Origin: Limosilactobacillus frumenti DSM 13145 | GTDB lineage: Bacteria > Bacillota > Bacilli > Lactobacillales > Lactobacillaceae | Direction of reading: 5' to 3' | NCBI RefSeq assembly: GCF_001436045.1 | Contig: NZ_AZER01000005.1 | Location: 1-59,091, forward strand | DNA length: 59,091 bases | In this document: one piece after another, positions 55,009-59,091 of the stretch | How the letters are laid out: each line of letters begins with the position of its first letter | Numbering within the stretch: the first letter of the stretch is position 1 | Notes under the pieces: generated by a model | What the model saw: the letters and a program-made list of their open reading frames with translations, nothing else | Told to the model about the DNA's origin: nothing | Database searches by the model: none | Made by a program: the position numbers and the translations under genes

Positions 55009-56406
55009 ATGGCTTGTACAACAATCTTGGTTGGTAAAAAGGCAACTGCCGATGGTTCAACAATTGTCGCTCGGAATGAAGATTTCGGTCACGCCTTCAA
55101 TCCGAAGCGATTTATTGTGGTGACTCCTGATAAACAACCACGTCATTACCAATCAGTAACGTCTAAAATCAAAATTGATTTGCCAGATGATCCACTCCGT
55201 TATACTGCGGTTCCAGAAACGGCTCCTATGCAGAAGAAGATGGGAATTTGGGGCGAAGCAGGTATTAACGCTGCTAATATAACTATGTCTGCCACGGAAA
55301 CGAGTACTACAAATTCACGTATTTTAGGAATTGACCCCCTCGTTAAAAAGGGAATCGGTGAAGAAGATCTTGTTACGATCGTTTTGCCATATATTCATTC
55401 CGCTCGAGAAGGAGTTCAACTGTTGGGTTCCTATCTCGAGAAATATGGGACTTATGAATCTAACGGCGTGGCTTTCTCTGATAAGGATGAAGTTTGGTAC
55501 ATGGAGACAATTGGTGGTCATCATTGGGCTGCTAAGCGTGTTCCTGACGATTGTTACGTTGCGGCACCAAACTGGTTCAGTATTACCGATTTTGAATTCC
55601 AGTCCGATGACACCATGGCGTCGACTGATTTGGAAGACATGATTAAGCAACATAACTTGAACATTGATCATAGTCAGCACTACAATTTCCGACATATTTT
55701 TGGTAGTCACCAGGATTCTGACTATCGTTATAATGTGCCACGGGAATGGTACATTCAAAAACTGTTTAATCCAAGTGATGTTGAAGCGCCGGATAATCCA
55801 AACTTACCATTTGCGCGGCAACCGGAACAACAATTAACGATTGAAGATATTAAGTATGCACTGAGCTCACGGTATCAACGGACACCATACGATCCGTACG
55901 ATAAGCGGGGAAGTGAAGCAGATCGGCACGCCTTTCGGCCAATTGGGCTCCAACGGAATTCTGAAGTTCACCTTCTCCAAATACGGAATAATGTCCCTGA
56001 ATCAGTGGCCGGGATCTGCTGGTTAGCATTTGGGCCGAACGCCTTTAATGCGATTGTTCCATTCTACACGAATGTTGAGGACACCCCAGCACTGTATCGG
56101 GATACGAAGGAGCACTTCAATATTAATAATATGTACTGGGTCACCCACTTGTTAGCAACGATCATTGATGATCATCCAAATCGCTACCAGGCAAGTCTGG
56201 AAGATATGAAACAAAAGACGGTAGCCGCTGGTCGCCATGTTTTACTGATGACCGATCCTGCAGCGGATCAACTGAAAGGGGATCAACTTCATCAGAAATT
56301 ACAAGAAGCCAACGAGACTACTGCTCAGCAGGCATACAAGTTAGCGATGAAGTGCCTAGGTGAACTGGTTGAAACTGGTTCTCTGCAAATTCGGCTCAAC
56401 TTCTAA
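55009..56406 (+). CDS. pepD: C69 family dipeptidase
   Basis: The 465-residue N-terminal-nucleophile hydrolase cleaves dipeptides. It starts MACTTILVGKKATADGSTI, with Cys3 as the family's nucleophile, and contains IVARNEDF. The length is that of lactobacillar PepD. AAAGGAGA precedes the ATG. Next to pepI, it forms a peptide-degradation neighbourhood. Confidence 0.93.
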   Translation: MACTTILVGKKATADGSTIVARNEDFGHAFNPKRFIVVTPDKQPRHYQSVTSKIKIDLPDDPLRYTAVPETAPMQKKMGIWGEAGINAANITMSATETSTTNSRILGIDPLVKKGIGEEDLVTIVLPYIHSAREGVQLLGSYLEKYGTYESNGVAFSDKDEVWYMETIGGHHWAAKRVPDDCYVAAPNWFSITDFEFQSDDTMASTDLEDMIKQHNLNIDHSQHYNFRHIFGSHQDSDYRYNVPREWYIQKLFNPSDVEAPDNPNLPFARQPEQQLTIEDIKYALSSRYQRTPYDPYDKRGSEADRHAFRPIGLQRNSEVHLLQIRNNVPESVAGICWLAFGPNAFNAIVPFYTNVEDTPALYRDTKEHFNINNMYWVTHLLATIIDDHPNRYQASLEDMKQKTVAAGRHVLLMTDPAADQLKGDQLHQKLQEANETTAQQAYKLAMKCLGELVETGSLQIRLNF

Positions 56407-56475
56407 TAATATAATGATGGACTTTCTAGAAGCTATTCTGGTAAGCCCATTACTGGGTTTAAAGGAGGCATTGCA

Positions 56476-57363
56476 ATGGTAATGGTCAAAGAAGGATATT
56501 TGCCGTTTGGTAAGTGGCGGACCTATTATCGGATCGTGGGTCAACCAAGCGACGCTGTACCGCTCGTGTTACTACATGGTGGTCCGGGATCGAGTCACAA
56601 CTACTTTGAAGTACTTGATGAACTAGCACTGAAAAGTCATCGTCAACTTATTATGTATGATCAGTTAGGCTGTGGAAACTCATCAATCCCTGACCAGCAT
56701 CCAGAACTTTATAATGCCCAGACATGGGTGCATGAATTGGTCAATTTACGTGAACAGCTCCATTTAGATAAGATGCACTTACTAGGTCAATCTTGGGGTG
56801 GAATGTTAGCGATCATTTACTTGTGTGATTATCATCCTACAGGGATTCAGTCAGTAATCTTATCTAGCACGCTTTCTTCAGCCAGTCTGTGGTCTAGTGA
56901 ACTACATCGCTTAATTAAATTTCTGCCCCAGGGAGAACAGAAAGCCATTAACGATGCGGAAGCAAACGATGATTTTAGTAGCCCCACTTACCAAGCAGCC
57001 AATCACCACTTTATGGAATTACACGCCGCTAAAGTAAATGCCAATTCGCCAGAGCCACTAAGACGGCCAGTACATGGTGGCGATAAAGCCTACTTAACTG
57101 CATGGGGACCAAACGAATATTGTCCTAATGGTAACTTGCATGACTATGAATATACTGACCAGCTAGTTCACTTAACGACGCCGGCTCTGATCATTGATGG
57201 TACTAATGACCTATGTACGCCCTTAGTTGCCAAAACGATGGCTGACCGCCTCACAAATGCGGAATGGCATCTTTTCCAAGGGGCCCGGCACATGGTATTT
57301 GCAGAACAAACGGCGAAGTATGAGCAATTGGTAACGAATTGGTTAAATCGGCACGATGATTGA
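56476..57363 (+). CDS. pepI: proline iminopeptidase (alpha/beta hydrolase)
   Basis: This 295-residue S33 peptidase releases N-terminal proline. It has LLHGGPGSSH (32-41), the nucleophile Ser106 in GQSWGG, the acid in GTNDLCTP and the His in GARHMVF. The ATG is 7 bases after AAAGGAGG. It may be coexpressed with pepD, 69 bases upstream. Confidence 0.9.
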   Translation: MVMVKEGYLPFGKWRTYYRIVGQPSDAVPLVLLHGGPGSSHNYFEVLDELALKSHRQLIMYDQLGCGNSSIPDQHPELYNAQTWVHELVNLREQLHLDKMHLLGQSWGGMLAIIYLCDYHPTGIQSVILSSTLSSASLWSSELHRLIKFLPQGEQKAINDAEANDDFSSPTYQAANHHFMELHAAKVNANSPEPLRRPVHGGDKAYLTAWGPNEYCPNGNLHDYEYTDQLVHLTTPALIIDGTNDLCTPLVAKTMADRLTNAEWHLFQGARHMVFAEQTAKYEQLVTNWLNRHDD

Positions 57364-57443
57364 AAAGGTTTGTTGAAGGTCATTTCACATAGCGTTAAAC
57401 TTAATAAGCGTAAGACATATGAACTATTTTTGGGAGGATAATT

Positions 57444-58436
57444 ATGAAGCTTAACAATAAGAAGCGGTTAATGGCAGTGATGATGACTGCTGTACTGGCG
57501 AGCCCAGTTGTCGCAAGTTCTTTTGCCTTAGCCGATAATGCTACCGGTTCCCCTGAAGAACAGGCAGATATTACTAACTGGATTGCTAATACCCCACAGC
57601 AAATTTCAAACAACATGGCAATGCAGCATATTGACACTAATAACCTGAACGGGACCCGTTATGTCATCCAGTGGGGAGATACTTTATCAGGAATTTCTGC
57701 TGCTACTGGTATTTCCGTGGCCAAATTATGTTATGACAATAACATTCAAAATGCTAACCTGATTTACGCTGGCGACGTATTAATCCTGAACCGAAATGGA
57801 TCAGTTCCGGCAGGGTATGATCCTAATGTCAACCCCAATGTTGTTGCCCAGACTAAGGTCACCATTAATAACGGACCAACTAACGTGAATATTGTTGTTA
57901 AACCCCAGACAGTTACAAAGAATGTGGACCACTCGACTAACGTCTACTCAGCTAATAATAACAATAATAATTCAACTAATGGTTCTAGTGAATCTTCCTC
58001 TAGCGCTGCAACTAACGATAGTTCAACTAAGACTACTAAGAGTCATAAGCACCATAAGCTTTCGGCAGGACAAATTGTTGATGAGCTTTCGGATGCTGCT
58101 GGCGATAATTCTAAGTTGTCATTTGAAAAGTACGATGCGGATGACAATAGTGATGCCAAGGAAATTGACAATGATGCTGAAGCAACGATCACTAAGGATA
58201 TTAAGAATAAGGACTATGATCAGGCCGTTAAGGAAATTCAAGATCAATTAGATGACGACGATAAGAACGCAACTGTGTACGTAGAATACTCAGATGGCGA
58301 AGTTCACATCTATATTGAACATAGTGATGACGACAGCAGTGACAGTAGTAGCTCGTCGCAGAACAGTGACAGCAGCAGTCAATCCACTGATTCAAATAAC
58401 GACGAAGATACCAATACTAGTGACGATGATGATTAA
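57444..58436 (+). CDS. secreted LysM protein with acidic Ser/Asp-rich tail
   Basis: The 330-residue protein has an N-terminal signal peptide (KKRLMAVMMTAVLASPVVAS, cleavage near 29-31), one LysM peptidoglycan-binding domain (RYVIQWGDTLSGISAATG..AGDVLILN, about 72-117), a Asn/Ser-rich linker (170-200), a predicted folded part (205-290) rich in acidic residues and a Ser/Asp tail. No cell-wall sorting motif or catalytic domain is seen. It may be wall-bound through LysM. Confidence 0.85.
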   Translation: MKLNNKKRLMAVMMTAVLASPVVASSFALADNATGSPEEQADITNWIANTPQQISNNMAMQHIDTNNLNGTRYVIQWGDTLSGISAATGISVAKLCYDNNIQNANLIYAGDVLILNRNGSVPAGYDPNVNPNVVAQTKVTINNGPTNVNIVVKPQTVTKNVDHSTNVYSANNNNNNSTNGSSESSSSAATNDSSTKTTKSHKHHKLSAGQIVDELSDAAGDNSKLSFEKYDADDNSDAKEIDNDAEATITKDIKNKDYDQAVKEIQDQLDDDDKNATVYVEYSDGEVHIYIEHSDDDSSDSSSSSQNSDSSSQSTDSNNDEDTNTSDDDD

Positions 58437-58453
58437 TGAGGTGGTATTGACTT

Positions 58454-58918
58454 ATGCAAAAGAAAACACGGACAATCATTAGCATTATTGTGGCTGTTAT
58501 AATTATTCTTGGTGGTTGGTATTTATATGCTAGTCATTCAGTTGCCTCTCATGTTCCTGGTCACGTTTATCAGTATTCAGGCGTATCTGACAATCAAAAT
58601 GCCTACATGACCTTTTCTAAAGATAGTGACGAGGCGGTAGTTACTCCTGACAAGAGTACTGCTATGAAGGCTAACAATAACTCCAGCGACTTTGATAATG
58701 TTTATCGTTCTCAAGCAGATCAAGGGAAGTGGAACTACAAAGCCCAAGGAAGCAAACTGACCCTCTCTAAGAACCAGGATGGCAAAGTTTCAATGTGGCA
58801 ATACAACAATGTTTTAGTCTTTGGTAAAAAGATGCATTCAAGTAGCTTTACTTATCAAATTGCTAATGCTGGGCAGGGGGTTGATCACAAGTCAACTAAC
58901 TTTACCCGGGTTAAATAA
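58454..58918 (+). CDS. membrane-anchored small extracellular protein
   Basis: The 154-residue protein has an N-terminal membrane anchor (IISIIVAVIIILGGWYLYAS, 8-27) with no lipobox, followed by an extracellular domain rich in Ser, Asn and Lys. I do not recognise the family. It starts 18 bases after the LysM gene behind GAGGTGG, so the two are cotranscribed. Confidence 0.75.
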   Translation: MQKKTRTIISIIVAVIIILGGWYLYASHSVASHVPGHVYQYSGVSDNQNAYMTFSKDSDEAVVTPDKSTAMKANNNSSDFDNVYRSQADQGKWNYKAQGSKLTLSKNQDGKVSMWQYNNVLVFGKKMHSSSFTYQIANAGQGVDHKSTNFTRVK

Positions 58919-59043
58919 AAGGCTTAAGTAATGCGAGACGCTTACTTAGCGATATGCAGATAAAAAGGGAGTGAGACAGAACTAGCTTGCTAGTTTGTTT
59001 TCGAACCCCGCAAGTACAAAGAGGACTCTAGTGTTCTGAAGTG

Positions 59044-59084
59044 AACCCCCATAGTTGGACAAATACATCCAACTATGGGGGTTT
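59044..59084. terminator. 16-bp perfect hairpin at the window end
   Basis: AACCCCCATAGTTGGA (59044-59059) pairs perfectly with TCCAACTATGGGGGTT (59068-59083). It could be a terminator for the preceding pair, or the end of an IS3-family element, whose tips often read like GACCCC..AGTTGGAC; the window stops too early to tell. The stretch 58919-59043 has no gene. Confidence 0.6.
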
Positions 59085-59091
59085 AGTATGG

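Noticed and set aside
58930-59091. Complete IS element at the window end
   Set aside because: Only one hairpin with IS3-like tip sequence is visible and no transposase frame lies within the window, so an IS call is not supported.

Overview
This window looks like a chromosomal stretch of a heterofermentative lactic acid bacterium of the Lactobacillaceae, most likely a Limosilactobacillus-like species. The reasons are the two-gene LacL/LacM beta-galactosidase, a malolactic enzyme with a divergent MleR-type regulator, a D-aspartate ligase/aspartate racemase cluster (D-Asp peptidoglycan cross-bridges), the PepC/PepD/PepI peptidases, DtpT, and the order sigma factor-rpmG-secE-nusG-rplKA-rplJL. Base composition looks moderate (roughly 40-45% GC by eye, not counted). 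No species is claimed.

Region 1 (1-13.9 kb) is accessory. It begins at the 3' end of a 5S rRNA gene and a tRNA-Asn, then a tRNA-Thr, followed by a block of redox, detoxification and regulatory genes: an alpha/beta hydrolase with a TetR regulator, an overlapping pair of macrodomain-class (class M) sirtuin-like genes, a 14-TM MFS exporter divergent from a CxxxxC flavoprotein reductase, a tandem pair of OsmC-like proteins, an orphan FMN riboswitch, a second TetR regulator with a small membrane protein, and a dead ISL3 transposase. Sequence just downstream of tRNA-Thr recurs in degenerate form at 11.43-11.58 kb, and an identical second tRNA-Asn lies at 13.8 kb, so the block resembles a decayed, tRNA-associated island. 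A T-box leader with a ketopantoate-reductase-family gene and a flavodoxin close the region.

Region 2 (13.9-28 kb) carries the peptide transporter DtpT, tRNA-Tyr/Gln, an MFS exporter, the D-Asp cluster (ligase, AspT/YidE-type transporter, racemase), and a GntR-pncB-nadE-tex operon (NAD salvage) ending in a SprT-like gene broken by an in-frame TGA, then tRNA-Leu.

Region 3 (28-46 kb) is central and secondary metabolism: lacL-lacM behind a cre-like site, an AEC transporter, a phosphoglycerate mutase, an esterase, PepC, malolactic enzyme/MleR, RpiA, a GNAT protein, dUTPase, RadA, YacL, Fhs, and a lipoate ligase-GcvH-like pair preceded by a structured RNA whose loops are CU-rich.

Region 4 (46-59 kb) is translation and transcription housekeeping: cysS-mrnC-rlmB, a SigH/ComX-like sigma factor with a folded leader, rpmG-secE-nusG, rplK-rplA with repeated L1-type motifs, an oppositely oriented APC permease splitting rplKA from rplJL, the L10 leader with rplJL, then PepD, PepI, a secreted LysM protein and a membrane-anchored small protein.

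The most interesting points are the two tandem paralogue pairs in the island, in each of which one partner has lost conserved catalytic or metal-binding residues; the pair of matching TetR-type palindromes around the sirtuin promoter; and the putative sRNA or attenuator at 45.7-45.9 kb.
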